This document shows, in pieces, positions 1 through 10,909 of a stretch of DNA of 64,000 nucleotides (within the stretch, counting starts at the first letter, position 1; every line of letters starts with the position of its first letter). The DNA lies in the NCBI GenBank assembly GCA_018806915.1, contig JAGKQI010000073.1, positions 1,240,001-1,304,000 of the forward strand, read 5' to 3'. Source of the stretch: Phytophthora colocasiae (lineage: Eukaryota > Oomycota > Peronosporomycetes > Peronosporales > Peronosporaceae). The notes below the pieces were generated by a model that searched no databases, was not told the origin of the DNA, and saw nothing but the letters and a program-made list of their open reading frames with translations. The translations under genes and the position numbers were made by a program.

Positions 1-265
1 CTCGGTTTGCTGTTGTGCTCATACTCGTTTGATTCGTGGTGGTAGTCGCCATCCTTTGACGATGAGCACGGAGTGTCCACCGAATGACTGGTGTAACCGG
101 GTTTGCTTCCGTGGTTGGCTTCGTAGCCTGAGTTACCACCATGGTAGTAGTCGCCGCGATGGTACTCCCCACCGTTCTTCGAGCCGTACTGAGGCTGGTA
201 ACCTCCGTGGTTGTAGTCGCCGTTGCTGTTATGCTGATAAGTGTACGCCATAGTTGGGCACGGGG
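1..265 (-). pseudogene. Mucin-like copy A, internal part beyond the Ty3 insertion
   Basis: This is the middle of copy A, encoding the His/Tyr/Gly/Ser-rich segment that follows the N-terminal half in intact copies (compare 19225-19490 in copy C). It runs off the left window edge, so the acidic repeats and last exon are not seen. It is separated from its 5' part (5548-6309) by a 5.28-kb LTR element, so no normal product is expected. Bases 261-265 (CGGGG) are one half of the target duplication. Confidence 0.9.
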
Positions 266-545
266 TGTCGCCGGATTACGGCCTTGATCAAGCTCCGATA
301 CGCAGGATCATCAACAAGCAGCGTGGCCCTGAGCCTATCGGGGGCGATGTGGCACGCAGGCTTTGCATCACTGGATATGAGTACGCGGCGCGACAGACTA
401 CGGGATGAAGGCACGTGCCGCTCGCTCGACGCGAGCTAGCTATAGGACACAGGAGCAGGAGGTCAAAGGTAGCTCGCTGCATTTGCATGATAAGCTTTCT
501 CATTAATCAACTGACCCTTTCGGAAACACCCCGGGTTTCGCGACA
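266..545 (+). repeat. 5' LTR of Ty3 element 1
   Basis: A 280-bp direct repeat of 5267-5547 with TG..CA ends. It should contain the element's promoter. No tRNA match was recognised in the bases just after it (AAGCTAGCTTTG). Confidence 0.9.
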
Positions 546-711
546 AAGCTAGCTTTGCGCTCTTCGAAGCGTTGAGTTTATTGATCCCGGAACTGCTGTC
601 CGGATCACTGTGGCGACGCGACTAAATACTACTGTAGTCTCGTTGACTAAGTGCGGTTTGAACTAAGTTCGACTAAGTTCGGTTGAAGTGTTAAGGCGTG
701 ACAACTTCAAC

Positions 712-1636
712 ATGACGGGGACACGCTTCACTATGGACGCTGATGGTGACGTGGAGATGTCGATCCCCAGCCAATATTCGAGGTTATCAAGGCACCAGAG
801 CTGGCCAGCTGGGAGCAAGCTGCTCTGGTCGAGTGGCATCGTGAGTGGGAGCGCTACGAGGAGAGTATGCGCAACCGTTGTGCTACAACTGAGAAGACTA
901 TGACCGTGTCGTGTCTACCGTGAGGAGTGCGGTAAGACGTCAAACGCTCAAGAACTTAGCGAAATATGTGCTGAAGAAACCTGTGGCATCTGTCACTGAT
1001 GCCGACATCAAGCATGCCGTGGTATCAAGGTGCCACACGCTGAAGAACGAGTTTGTACCGGATGTCGCTTCTCTGTTCCGTGCGAACTTAAAGATGGACC
1101 TGTCGATTGATGACTGTGACGCGCGTGTGTTCCACTACATGAGGACTTTAACGGTATCGTCGAAGACAACGGTCTCCAGACTCATTGGCGCTGATAATGG
1201 CGATGACCCTGACTACAAGAGCAAAATGAAGGCTCGGTGCCGACTGCTGGTGGAAAACCTGCAACCGCCTGTGCTCAAGGCGCAAATTTCCCGACTTATC
1301 GATTTAGAGAGGCGTGACTGCAAAAGTGATGATGTTGCCCTCTTTGATCTGATATTAGAGCATGCAAAAATACAACAGCGGTTTCACCGTATCTCGAAAG
1401 ACTATGCTGCCAAGAGTGATGCCGTCAAGAACGACACCAAGGGGAAGACGGACCGGAAGCCACAGCGCGCTCAAGGTCCCAAGCCGACACCTCCACGAGC
1501 GACACCCCAAGCGTCAAGCTCTTCTGCGCCTGTTCCGCAGCTTGCGCGTGCTCCCCCTAAGGAAGGCTGTTTGGTGTGCAAGGGCGAGCACTGGTTGAAG
1601 GACTGGTCCTACCGCTACAGAGGCTCAGAAAGATGA
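712..1636 (+). pseudogene. Ty3 element 1 gag (frameshifted)
   Basis: The Gag-like region begins at an ATG near 712 and continues, after frame changes around 780-910, into a 241-codon open stretch (911-1636). The product would be the capsid/nucleocapsid protein of the retrotransposon. The C-terminal part is Lys/Pro/Ala-rich, followed by a zinc-knuckle-like CLVCKGEHWLKD motif. The last Cys of the CCHC pattern is lost because of an apparent extra G near 1603-1606. Identification rests on position after the 5' LTR, the knuckle and the downstream DTGA protease; there is no recognisable capsid motif beyond that. Confidence 0.65.
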
Positions 1637-1724
1637 AGCACGGAAACGGTACCAGGAAGCCAAGGAGAAGCGCTCTGGTACTCTCCGTTCAAAAGCAGCT
1701 CTCCATGCCTCACCGCCGGGCACC

Positions 1725-1937
1725 GTGAGAATCAACGGTCTCCTCGAGGTCCCATACATTCCAGACACCGGTGCTGATAAGAGTGTTATCCCTGAAGGCA
1801 TTGTCAATTCACTTCGTGCAGTACAACCGCTGCTCGCTCCGGTGACGCTGGGCACAAGTATTGAGGTCGAGATGGCGGACGGACGACATGTTAAATGCTG
1901 CCAAGAAGTAGAGCTGGACCTCGAGCTGTCTACCTAG
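1725..1937 (+). pseudogene. Ty3 element 1 aspartic protease segment
   Basis: A 70-codon open stretch contains IPDTGADKSVIP, the DTGA active-site signature of retroviral-type aspartic proteases, which cleave the Gag-Pol polyprotein. It lies between the gag remnant and the reverse transcriptase as expected for Ty3/gypsy. Flanking frame changes separate it from both, so the polyprotein is broken here. The catalytic Asp is present. Confidence 0.75.
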
Positions 1938-2251
1938 CTGGTCCAGTTGCAATGCGTGCGGTCTCGTGTTTGATTTTAGCAGGGAAGGAGATGAGTTTTT
2001 GCTTGGCCGAGATGCTTTGATGGAGTTGGGTATCGATGTTGAGGGGCAGTTGGCTCAATCTGGCCAGTCCGTCCCTCCCAGACAAATGACATGGACGACT
2101 ATCCTGTTGGCGAGATGGACTTCCGGAAGCAGAGGAGCCGCCTGGTCCAATCACAACTCTCGATGATCTTATTGAACGGGCGATTACTAATGGGTTACCC
2201 GCGGAACGCGCCCCTGACCGTCCGCGATATACCGTCACGCTTCCCAGACGT

Positions 2252-3674
2252 TTGGCGGATGCTATTCGCCGTGATCCTCCTGCCCGTGTTGACTTCCGTG
2301 TGACTGTCCAGGATGGCGCTGTGCCATACCGAAGTCCAGTCCGGAAGTATGCACCGCTGCAGGCTCAGTTCGTCAGGGAATATGTGAAGTCTCTCGTGGA
2401 TAATGATCTTGTCGAGCCGAACAATGCTTCCAGATGGGCGTGCGCCGTCGTACCGGTTCGAAAGCCGGGCCTCGTGACAAGTTCAGACTTACTATTGACT
2501 ACCGACCAGTCAACCAGGTCACGGTTCCCATTGCTGGTGCGATGCCGACGCACGCCACCACGCTCGAGGCTCTTGCGGGCAAGAAAGTTTTCTCTGTTTG
2601 ATTTCAAAGATGGATTTTGGCAGCTCCCTTTACATGAAGATAGCCAGGAGTTTTTCTCGTTTATCACGGAAGATGGAGTGTTTACCCCAAAGCGAGTTCC
2701 TCAAGGTGCCACCGACTCGGCGCTTCACTTCCAGAGTACTATGCAAACGAGTACTAGCCCCATTGATCCCGCATTCGGCCCTTGTCTGGGTCGACGATGT
2801 GATTTTGTTTGCTGCCACGCCCACTGACCGCCTGGCGGGGATCCGTCCATTTTTCGAGCTTGTTGCTGCTGCTAACCTAAAGCTCAACAGGGCGAAATGC
2901 TCATTGTATGAGCTCGAAGTGCGCTGGTGTGGTCGTCTAATTTCCGCCGATGGCGTCCGTCACGACTCCATCCCGAGTAGCTGCACTCACTGCACTACCT
3001 TTGCCGGAGACTATTGCCGACTTGCAGTATTTTGTCTCAGCGACAAATTGGCTTCAAGACTCGCTGCCCGACTACGCCCGGATAATTGCACCACTCCAGA
3101 ATAAGCTAAATTCCGAACGCAAGCGTGTCGGCAGCCGCAACCGCAAATGCGCTGAACGTGGCTACATCCTGGACGCAGTCGGAACAGGAAGCCTATGACG
3201 CAGTGAAAGCGCTGGTCAGGACTCAGCCCTGATGGTGTCTCCTGACCCGGAAGCTGAGCTGTTGGTTTTCACGGATGCAAGTCTCACAGGCTATTCCATC
3301 ATTGTGACCCAGGTCGTGGATTGAATCCTGCTCTGCCCGTCACCAAACAGAAACATCAGCTGATTATCTGCAAGGGCGGCACATTCAAGCATAACGAGCT
3401 CAATTGGACTATTGTCGAAAAGGAGGCCTTCCCGATAGTGAAAGCTTGCCAGACCTGGAGTACCTACTGCTACGCCCCAAAGGTTTTCGACTTTATTGTG
3501 ATCACTCAAACCTCGTGTACATTTTTGCGCCCAACGATTCTTTTGAAGAAACACGTCCGTGACCGACTCACAACGTTGGGCGATGCGACTTTGTGGATTA
3601 AACTACACGATCGAGCACATTTCTGGCTCCGACAATATTTGGGCCGACATTGTATCGCGTTGGCACACTCGTGA
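2252..3674 (+). pseudogene. Ty3 element 1 reverse transcriptase and RNase H (several frames)
   Basis: Reverse-transcriptase motifs appear in successive frames: FDFKDGFWQLPL with a following VPQGA segment (about 2599-2720), then LVWVDDVILFA (about 2785-2815), where the catalytic box is WVDD rather than the commoner YxDD. RNase H-like pieces follow (TDASLTGYSI near 3270, a TIVEKEAFPI segment near 3410, and a SDNIWADIVSRW segment near 3630-3665). The enzyme would copy element RNA to DNA. Multiple indels make translation of a full product impossible from this copy. Confidence 0.75.
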
Positions 3675-3806
3675 AGTGGTTCGTGTTTGTGCAGTGCGAA
3701 CGCGTGGTCGTCACGTGCCACCTGTAGAGGATCTTTCTGTCATTCGCCCTCAAGCTGATGCAGACTTTGTGTTTCCGACCCTCGAAGCCATCGTGGAGGC
3801 AATAAC

Positions 3807-4810
3807 GTGCTGCTGGGCGTGAACAATCCCGCTTGCAATCAGTCCTCGTGGAGGAGTGAAGGTGTATTGACTATCGACGGACGTCCGTGGATTCCCGCTG
3901 GTGCCAAAGACCTGATTGCTCGCCTTTTTGTTGTGGCACACTGCGGTTCACAGGGTCATCGCGGCCAAGAAGCGATGGTCTACACGTTGAAAGAGCGATT
4001 CCACATCGCTAAGCTGGAGGAAAAAGCCTCAAAATTCGTCAGGCAGTGCCTACTTTGCAAACACTTCAAAGGCTCTCGACTAATTCCCGACCATACGGTC
4101 CTCTTCTCACGCCATCAGAAAGAAAATGAAGTCGTCCACTGGATTTTTCTCTCTCGGTGACGGATATGGAGATTCGGCGTATCTCCTGGTTGTGAAAGAT
4201 GGGCTTTCACTTTGCGAATTATTCCTTGTAGCACCCCAACGGCGTATGTGGCAGCTGAAGCGCTTTTGATGGCATGCGCGATATGGACTACCGAAAATGC
4301 TAAAATCTGATCAAGGGAGTCATTTCCGCAACGAAATGGTGAAGCACGTAGCAGCCAGACTGGAAGACTGATCTCAATTTCACTCCAGTGTATTCTCCGT
4401 GGCTTAATGGCACGGTAGAGAGGCTGAACAAGGACGTTCTCCAGGTTTTCCGTGCGCTTTTGATGGAATATTCACTGGACAGCCACGAATGGCCCTATTT
4501 GCTGCCTGCTATACAAGCGAATCTAAACCACACGCCCGTGCGGTCCCTAGCAGGCCACTCCCCAGTCGAAGTATTCACCGGTTTACCTGCCTCGTCAGCA
4601 CTGGATGTGCTAGTGATTCCTGAAAGTGAGACTGCAGCCGAGCGGGCCGTCGAGATCGGGGACATCAGCGACCAACTCGACCAGCTGCGCGCCTCCCTGC
4701 ACAAAATGCACCTCGAGGTTGCCGACAGTAAGGAGCGCAAGCGACTGCAAGACATGCGAGCTCACAGAGGAATACCGGTCAATTTTGATGTGGGTGACTA
4801 CGTTTGTTAG
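3807..4810 (+). pseudogene. Ty3 element 1 integrase (degenerate)
   Basis: The open stretch 3807-4160 contains an HHCC-type zinc-binding segment (HCGSQGHRG followed by QCLLCKH). The stretch 4388-4810 contains YSPWLNGTVERLNKDV, matching the part of the integrase core that carries the catalytic Glu. Sequence between them (4160-4388) is out of frame and looks decayed. The role would be strand transfer of the cDNA into the genome. Frameshifts make activity unlikely. Confidence 0.7.
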
Positions 4811-5007
4811 TCTCGCATTGACCAAAGACTGCCTAACCACAAATTGCTGGGTCAGTGGCTTGGTCCTTTTCAAGGTCATTGAAGCATTACCGCATTCGTT
4901 CAAGATCGAACACTTGGTGACAGGCCGTGTCTACGAGGTGCATGCTTCTAGGCTGAAATTTACGCGGACGCGACTCTAAACACGACTGAAGCGAACTCCT
5001 TGAGTTA

Positions 5008-5229
5008 GTGTCCAGACAAGGAATGGTGCTTGGTGTTGGTGGCTTTCGGGACCATCGATTCAACGAAGAACGTGGACGATGGGAGCTTCTAGTCTCGTGG
5101 GCGGGACTCCAGGCGATTGAAAACTCCTGGGAGCCTCTGGACATCCTGCTTCAAGATGTTCCCGTGAAGGTGCAGGAGTACGTGGCAACTGTTGACGAAG
5201 ATGATGCGCTTCGTCTACAGATCGACTAA
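5008..5229 (+). pseudogene. Ty3 element 1 C-terminal chromodomain
   Basis: A short open stretch ends just before the 3' LTR and contains a chromodomain-like pattern: VGGFRDHRF, GRWELLVSWAG, then SWEPLDILL. Chromodomains at the end of integrase define chromoviruses and are thought to direct insertion toward particular histone marks. It is in a different frame from the integrase piece, consistent with the overall decay of this copy. Confidence 0.7.
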
Positions 5230-5266
5230 AGATGATACCTTGAAGCGATCGCGCTTTAGGAGGCGG

Positions 5267-5547
5267 TGTCGCCGGATTACGGCCTTGATCAAGCTCCGAT
5301 ACGCAGGATCATCAACAAGCAGCGTGGCCCTGAGCCTATCGGGGGCGATGTGGCACGCAGGCTTTGCATCACTGGATATGGTGCACGCGGCGCGACAGAC
5401 TACGGGATGAAGGCACGTGCCGCTCGCTCGACGCGAGCTAGCTATAGGACACAGGAGCAGGAGGTCAAAGGTAGCTCGCTGCATTTGCATGATAAGCTTT
5501 CTCATTAATCAACTTACCCTTTCGGAAACACCCCGGGTTTCGCGACA
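5267..5547 (+). repeat. 3' LTR of Ty3 element 1
   Basis: A 281-bp direct repeat of 266-545. It is preceded by a purine-rich stretch (AGGAGGCGG, about 5259-5266) that can serve as polypurine tract. The right-hand target duplicate CGGGG is 5548-5552. Confidence 0.9.
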
Positions 5548-6309
5548 CGGGGTCTCCTTAGCGGAGTAGTCACCGTTTCCAGTTTCGTGGTGGTAGGGTG
5601 TGTCCCCCTTGTAATCCCCAGCAGGGTACTCTGGTGCCTCCGTGTAGGCATTTTCCACGGGGTAGTCGTTCTTGACAGGGTACGACGTGGACACCGGGTA
5701 GGCGCTGTCACCATGGTACTTACCACCCTCAGTAGGGCACGGGGTCGTTGCAGAAGGGTACGTGTCGCCCTTGCTTTCGTAAGGGAACGTCACCTCATCC
5801 TCCACCGGGTACGTCTCATGGTGGTCCGGGTAGGTCACTTCAGCGTCACCGTATCCAGAAGCAGAAGACTCGTAGCTGGGTTTCTCAGTCGGGTACGGTG
5901 TCTCTACATACGTGGATGCGCTTTGATCCTCAGTCGGGTACGACGTCTCGCCATAGCCAGAAGCACTCGGCTCGGCGCCTTGGTAACTGGTCTCAACGCC
6001 ATCTTCCGGGTAGGCACAGCCCCACGTAGATCCCGAGATAATGACGCACTGTGCGTCCTTGGGGGCAACGCACTTTCCGTCCTTGTAAGAAGGAATCCCT
6101 TCGTGGCAGTTGTCGGTGGCAACATCTCCCTTGAGAGGACAACCCGTTCCAGTTGGGGCAGCACCGTCACCAATGCAGATTCCATTGTACGATGGGATCG
6201 TGTAGGTGGCGTCACCAACAACAGACACGCACGAGTCGGCGGCTGCAAGACTGAGCGAAAGCACGGCCGCGAGGGACCGGCACTGGAAAGGTTGGAGAAC
6301 GCGAACCAT
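5548..6309 (-). pseudogene. Mucin-like copy A, 5' part (N-terminal half)
   Basis: Starts at ATG 6307-6309 and encodes a hydrophobic signal peptide of about 20-25 residues, the Cys-rich N-terminal region (start [17 protein letters not shown]) and the Tyr/Pro/Ser/Thr-rich part, until the Ty3 element breaks it at codon level near 5548. Three single-base insertions near 6270-6290 together keep frame but change a few signal-peptide residues relative to other copies. In the intact family the protein would be secreted. Here only a truncated N-terminal protein, terminated inside the LTR near 5509, could be made. Confidence 0.9.
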
Positions 6310-6369
6310 GGTTGAGATCTTGAGCTGGAGGCGATAGACTGCTGGTAATCAAGTAGTTGAGTCGAGTGT

Positions 6370-6388
6370 GGCAAAATTGAGAATGAGC
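6370..6388 (-). promoter_or_regulatory. Oomycete initiator-like element of copy A
   Basis: On the minus strand this reads GCTCATTCTCAATTTTGCC, very close to the oomycete core promoter consensus (GCTCATTYYNCAWTTT), about 60 nt upstream of the copy A start codon. Transcription start is inferred, not shown. Confidence 0.6.
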
Positions 6389-7593
6389 CTTTGTGAAATC
6401 GACTCGAGGTGGCATCGACCCCCATAGCAAATAGGGTAGACTGATGGTTGATTGATTCCCTAGAGCAGAAATCATGTTCGGCGTCAGGAATATAGTAACA
6501 ACAACACAAGATTGCCCCTGTGATCCCTCATGATATACACGGATGCTGCCTGTCCTCAACGCTCGAGTGACAAACGCAATATATTGGCCCACGTTGCTCT
6601 CGTTAGCGTTTCAGAATGCGTTCGAGATGACGATCTGCCCGTGATATGTTCGTGCCAGACCAAGATCCGAGACAACTGAGATCCTACTAAAACAGTGACC
6701 CAAGTACGATTCCGCATCTGTGGAAAACCATATATTCGTATGAAGTCACTAGCAGTTGTGATAATAATTATCTGAATCAGGCATTGTTTTTTTACAAATT
6801 ATATGACCATAACAAACTATAGCTTTCAGCAATGCAACATTTGTTCTTCAATTAGGTAACCTAGGTAGTCAATGTGAAACATACCAAGATCGGATGGTCG
6901 ACATTATTCAAGGGTTTCGAAGAGAGTGCGGGGGGGGGAGTACTCCGCCCCAGTCAAGAGTCACACTCTCGCATGAACGTTACGCCGTTTAGCCGTGGAT
7001 GCATGTGCATATAAGCTTAATCATCTTTCCGCATCGGCAAAAGGCATGCTAGGACGGAGAGAAAGGTAATCCTAGATAAAGGCGAAAACGATTCAAGGTG
7101 CACGACAATTTAGGCCGCACGACTGAATAGGGAGTTCATGTATCAGATACCAAACCCCATCTCGGTTTCACCTTTCTTCACTCACATAAATTGAGGACAG
7201 CAGCTCGTTCGTTTTAGTTAAACATCACGTCACCGACGACAGACTACCAATGAAAGCAACGCACGCTGTGACCACTGAGCTGAGTCTCGACAGCTTGAGA
7301 TCCTTCCAGAGATGGCTGACAGAGCACTTGCAGCTTTTATCAAATGTATGGTCGATTTGGATATGTTAATTTCACCCGGAGCCCAATGATTCGTGCGTAA
7401 AATGGATCGGATGAGAGGTTGATACACTCACAGTCTATACGTTTGATATCACGGTCATAGAAATTGGTTTTGGTACTCGGCACAGACTCCAGTCGATTTC
7501 GAAATCCGTGAAGGTTAAGATCGCTTTAGAAGCACGAACCGGATTAATTTAATGAAGCGAAAAAAGTATCCAAAAAGTAAGCTCGATTGCTTG
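6389..7593. other. Spacer between copies A and B
   Basis: Shared spacer found, with small indels, between all array units. It holds the upstream region of copy A, AT-rich blocks near 6770-6860, a variable G-run followed by GAGTACTCCGCCCC near 6930-6952, and a short plus-strand ORF beginning at 7250 that is frameshifted here. No larger gene is seen. Confidence 0.7.
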
Positions 7594-10111
7594 TTAGCGT
7601 CTACCTCTTTTATCTATAATAGAGTCTAAACTGCCAACAAGGCTCAAGCGCACATCCAGTAGAGTCCACCAATCGGCTTCTATCCTTACCACCAGGATTT
7701 CGGCAGATCGTTGGCCTCCAACATTCCATTTAATTCTGCAAGCAAAAGTGGTCTCCTCGTCGGGTTTATTGAGAAGATTTGAGGTCAGGAACTTACAAAA
7801 CGGGTTTTCCTCGTCATTCACAATGTTGAGATCAGCGAAGGGGAGCGCAGTTCCATCATCGACAGGGTTCTGGGTAGTTTCATCACCAATAACAACTGGA
7901 GGCGGGGTAGTGTAGTCACCTCCAACAACTGGTGGCTGCGTAGTATAGTCTGCCGGAGTCTCGGTAGTCTCCTCCTCATCGTCAACAACGGGGGTCTGCG
8001 AAGTGTTGTCTGCCGGAGTTTCGGTAGTTTCCTCCTCATCATCAACAACGGAGGCTGCGAAGTGGTGTCTGCCGGAGTCTCGGTAGTTTCCTCCTCATCG
8101 TCATCATCATGGGGCTGCTAAGTGTTGTCTGCCGGAGTTTCGGGAGTTTACTACTCATCGTCAACAACTGGTGGCTGCGTAGTATAGTCTGCCGGAGTCT
8201 CGGTAGTCTCCTCCTCATCGTCAACAACGGGGCTGCGTAGTGTAGTCTGCCGGAGTTTCAGTAGTTTCCTCCTCATCGTCAACAACGGGAGGCTGCGAAG
8301 TGTTGTCTGCCGGAGTCTCGGTAGTTTCCTCCTCATCGTCAACAACTGGTGGCTGCGAAGTGTAGTCTGCCGGAGTCTCGTAGTCTCCTCCTCATCGTCA
8401 ACAACAGGAGGCTGCGTAGTGTTGTCTTCCGGAGTCTCGGTAGTCTCCTCCTCATCGTCAACTACGGGGGCTCCGTGGTGTAGTCAACGGGAGGCTGGGT
8501 AGTGTAGTCAACTGGAGGCTGCGTGGTGTAGTCTACCGGGGGCTCCGTAGTGTAGTCAACAGGCGGCTGGGTAGTGTAGTCAACTGGAGGCTGCGTGGTG
8601 TAGTCTCGTTCGTGGTCGGGGCTATCGGTTTCTGGGGCAGACGTGTATGGAGTGGGTGTACTGGTGTACTCCGGAGCAGAGGTAGTGTGGCCGTACTCTC
8701 CCTCGTGCTCATTGGTATCGGTACTACCCTGGTACTTGTCGTCGTGGCTGTTCACAACTGATCCACTCTTGTCACAATCATCAGTCGACCCAGCGGTGCT
8801 GTCGACTACGGAGCCCTTGTATGAGTCCTTCGTAGAGTATTCAGCCTTGCTGTTGGAAGAATACTGAACCGTGTACTCGTCAGACTTGGTGTAGTCATCC
8901 TTGGCATTGCCATAGCTGCTTCCGCGCAGAGACTTCGACGAGTACTTGTCCTTGCTGCTATTGTCCTGGTACTGATTGTGGTGGTAGTTTCCATCCGAAG
9001 ACTTGTCCGACGAGCACGGGGTGTCCACCGAGTAACTGGCACTGTTGTGCTCGTAACCATGCTTGCTGTGGTCGTCGTACTTGTTCGAACCGCCGTAGCT
9101 CGGTTTGCTGTTGTGCTCATACTCGTTTGATTCGTGGTGGTAGTCGCCATCCTTTGACGCTGAGCACGGAGTGTCCACCGAATGACTGGTGTAACCGGGT
9201 TTGTTTCCCGTGGTTGGCTTCGTAGCCTGAGTTACCACCATGGTAGTAGTCGCCGCGATGGTACTCCCCACCGTTCTTCGAGCTGTACTGAGGCTGGTAA
9301 CCTCCGTGGTTGTAGTCGCCGTTGCTGTTATGCTGATAAGTGTACGCCATAGTTGGGCACGGGGTCTCCTTAGCGGAGTAGTCACCGTTTCCAGTTTCGT
9401 GGTGGTAGGGTGTGTCCCCTTGTAATCCCCAGCAGGGTACTCTGGTGCCTCCGTGTAGGCATTTTCCACGGGGTAGTCGTTCTTGACAGGGTACGACGTG
9501 GACACCGGGTAGGCGCTGTCACCATGGTACTTACCACCCTCAGTAGGGCACGGGGTCGTTGCAGAAGGGTACGTGTCGCCCTTGCTTTCGTAAGGGAACG
9601 TCACCTCATCCTCCACCGGGTACGTCTCATGGTGGTCCGGTAGGTCACTTCAGCGTCACCGTATCCAGAAGCAGAAGACTCGTAGGGTTTCTCAGTCGGG
9701 TACGGTGTCTCTACATACGTGGATGCGCTTTGATCCTCCGTCGGGTACGACGTCTCGCCATAGCCAGAAGCACTCGGCTCGGCGCCTTGGTAACTGGTCT
9801 CAACGCCATCTTCCGTAGGCACAGCCCCACGTAGATCCCGAGATAATGACGCACTGTGCGTCCTTGGGGGCAACGCACTTTCCGTCCTTGTAAGAAGGAA
9901 TCCCTTCGTGGCAGTTGTCGGTGGCAACATCTCCCTTGAGAGGACAACCCGTTCCAGTTGGGGCAGCACCGTCACCAATGCAGATTCCATTGTACGATGG
10001 GATCGTGTAGGCGGCGTCACCAACAACAGACACGCACGAGTCGGCGGCTGCAAGACCGAGCGAAAGCACGGCCGCGAGGACCGCACTGAAAGGTTGGAGA
10101 ACGCGAACCAT
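7594..10111 (-). pseudogene. Mucin-like copy B (multiply frameshifted)
   Basis: Start ATG at 10109-10111; last-exon stop at 7594-7596; predicted intron 7736-7796 (61 nt). The family features are all present in pieces: signal peptide and Cys-rich N-terminus, Tyr/Pro/His/Ser-rich middle, PPVDYTT short repeats and degenerate 60-bp acidic repeats. The frame is broken at about 9835, 9413, 8462 and several places in 7860-8460, including one missing base right at the exon 1/intron junction. Its 5' flank differs from A, C, D, F and G (CATCGGTGG around the start; changed initiator region at 10172-10190) and matches only copy E. Confidence 0.88.
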
Positions 10112-10126
10112 CGGTGGAGATCTTGA

Positions 10127-10564
10127 GCTGGAGGCGAAAGACTGCTGGTACTCAAGAACTTGAGTTGAGGTGGCAAAAACGTAAATGAGATTTGGAGGAA
10201 TCGACTCGAGGCGGCAGTCACTGTCGTCAAGAGGGTAGACTGATGGTTGATTGATTCCCTAGAGCAGAAATCATGTTCGGCGTCAGGAATATAGTAACAA
10301 CAACACAAGATTGCCCCTGTGATCCCTCATGATATACACGGATGCTGCCTGTCCTCAACGCTCGAGTGACAAACGCAATATACTGTATTGGCCCACGTTG
10401 CTCTCGTTAGCGTTTCAGAATGCGTTCGAGATGACGATCTGCCCGTGATATGTTCTTGCCAGACCAAGATCCGAGACAACTGAGATCCTACTGAAACAGT
10501 GACCCAAGTACGATTCCGCATCTGTGGAAAACCATATATTCGTATGAAGTCACTAGCAGTTGTG
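10127..10564. other. Copy B upstream region up to the piggyBac insertion
   Basis: Upstream/promoter region of copy B, homologous to 34340-34777 upstream of copy E. The oomycete-initiator-like block is diverged compared with the other copies. No gene seen. Confidence 0.6.
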
Positions 10565-10590
10565 ATAACCCTTTCGAGGTCATAGGGTGC

Positions 10591-10663
10591 ATTTTGCCCC
10601 CCTTGGTTACAGTTCAAGAAGCACCCATCAAAACGGTCATGAAGGGGGGCAATTTGCCCCCGT
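10591..10663. repeat. Left subterminal GC-rich motifs of piggyBac copy 1
   Basis: Two motifs, GCATTTTGCCCCCC near 10590-10602 and GAAGGGGGGCAATTTGCCCCC near 10641-10661, match the motif repeated near the right end (16463-16491 and 16545-16568). Inverted subterminal repeats of this kind often bind transposase; that role is inferred. Confidence 0.6.
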
Positions 10664-10909
10664 TGGCAGAAGTTCAACTGCACATCTCCTTTTGTAATTA
10701 CGACCAATCATATCATCCTCTGGAAACTATAATTTACGCGATGTGTCAAACATCATGGAAAATTATGCACTTAAGTACGAAAACTATCAAGATTGCGTCA
10801 GCAAACACTGCTTTAAGTACGTAATTTTGGTGACGCCCACTGTCTCTGATCAGCAAATTTTTCTTTACTAAAACTAAGTCATTTGCCTACCTGTTGTAGC
10901 ACAGCAATC

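Larger units (their letters stand above)
266..5547 (+). mobile_element. Ty3/gypsy chromovirus-type LTR retrotransposon 1
   Basis: A 5282-bp element with 280/281-bp LTRs starting TGTCGCC and ending CGCGACA, flanked by the 5-bp duplication CGGGG (261-265 and 5548-5552). Removing the element and one CGGGG restores the sequence found in the other mucin-like copies, so this is a clean insertion into copy A. Order inside is gag, protease, reverse transcriptase, RNase H, integrase, chromodomain, which is the Ty3/gypsy order. The coding region is split into many frames, so it is probably not autonomous. The LTRs differ at only a few positions (for example near 377-383 against 5378-5384, and 513 against 5515). 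Confidence 0.93.
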
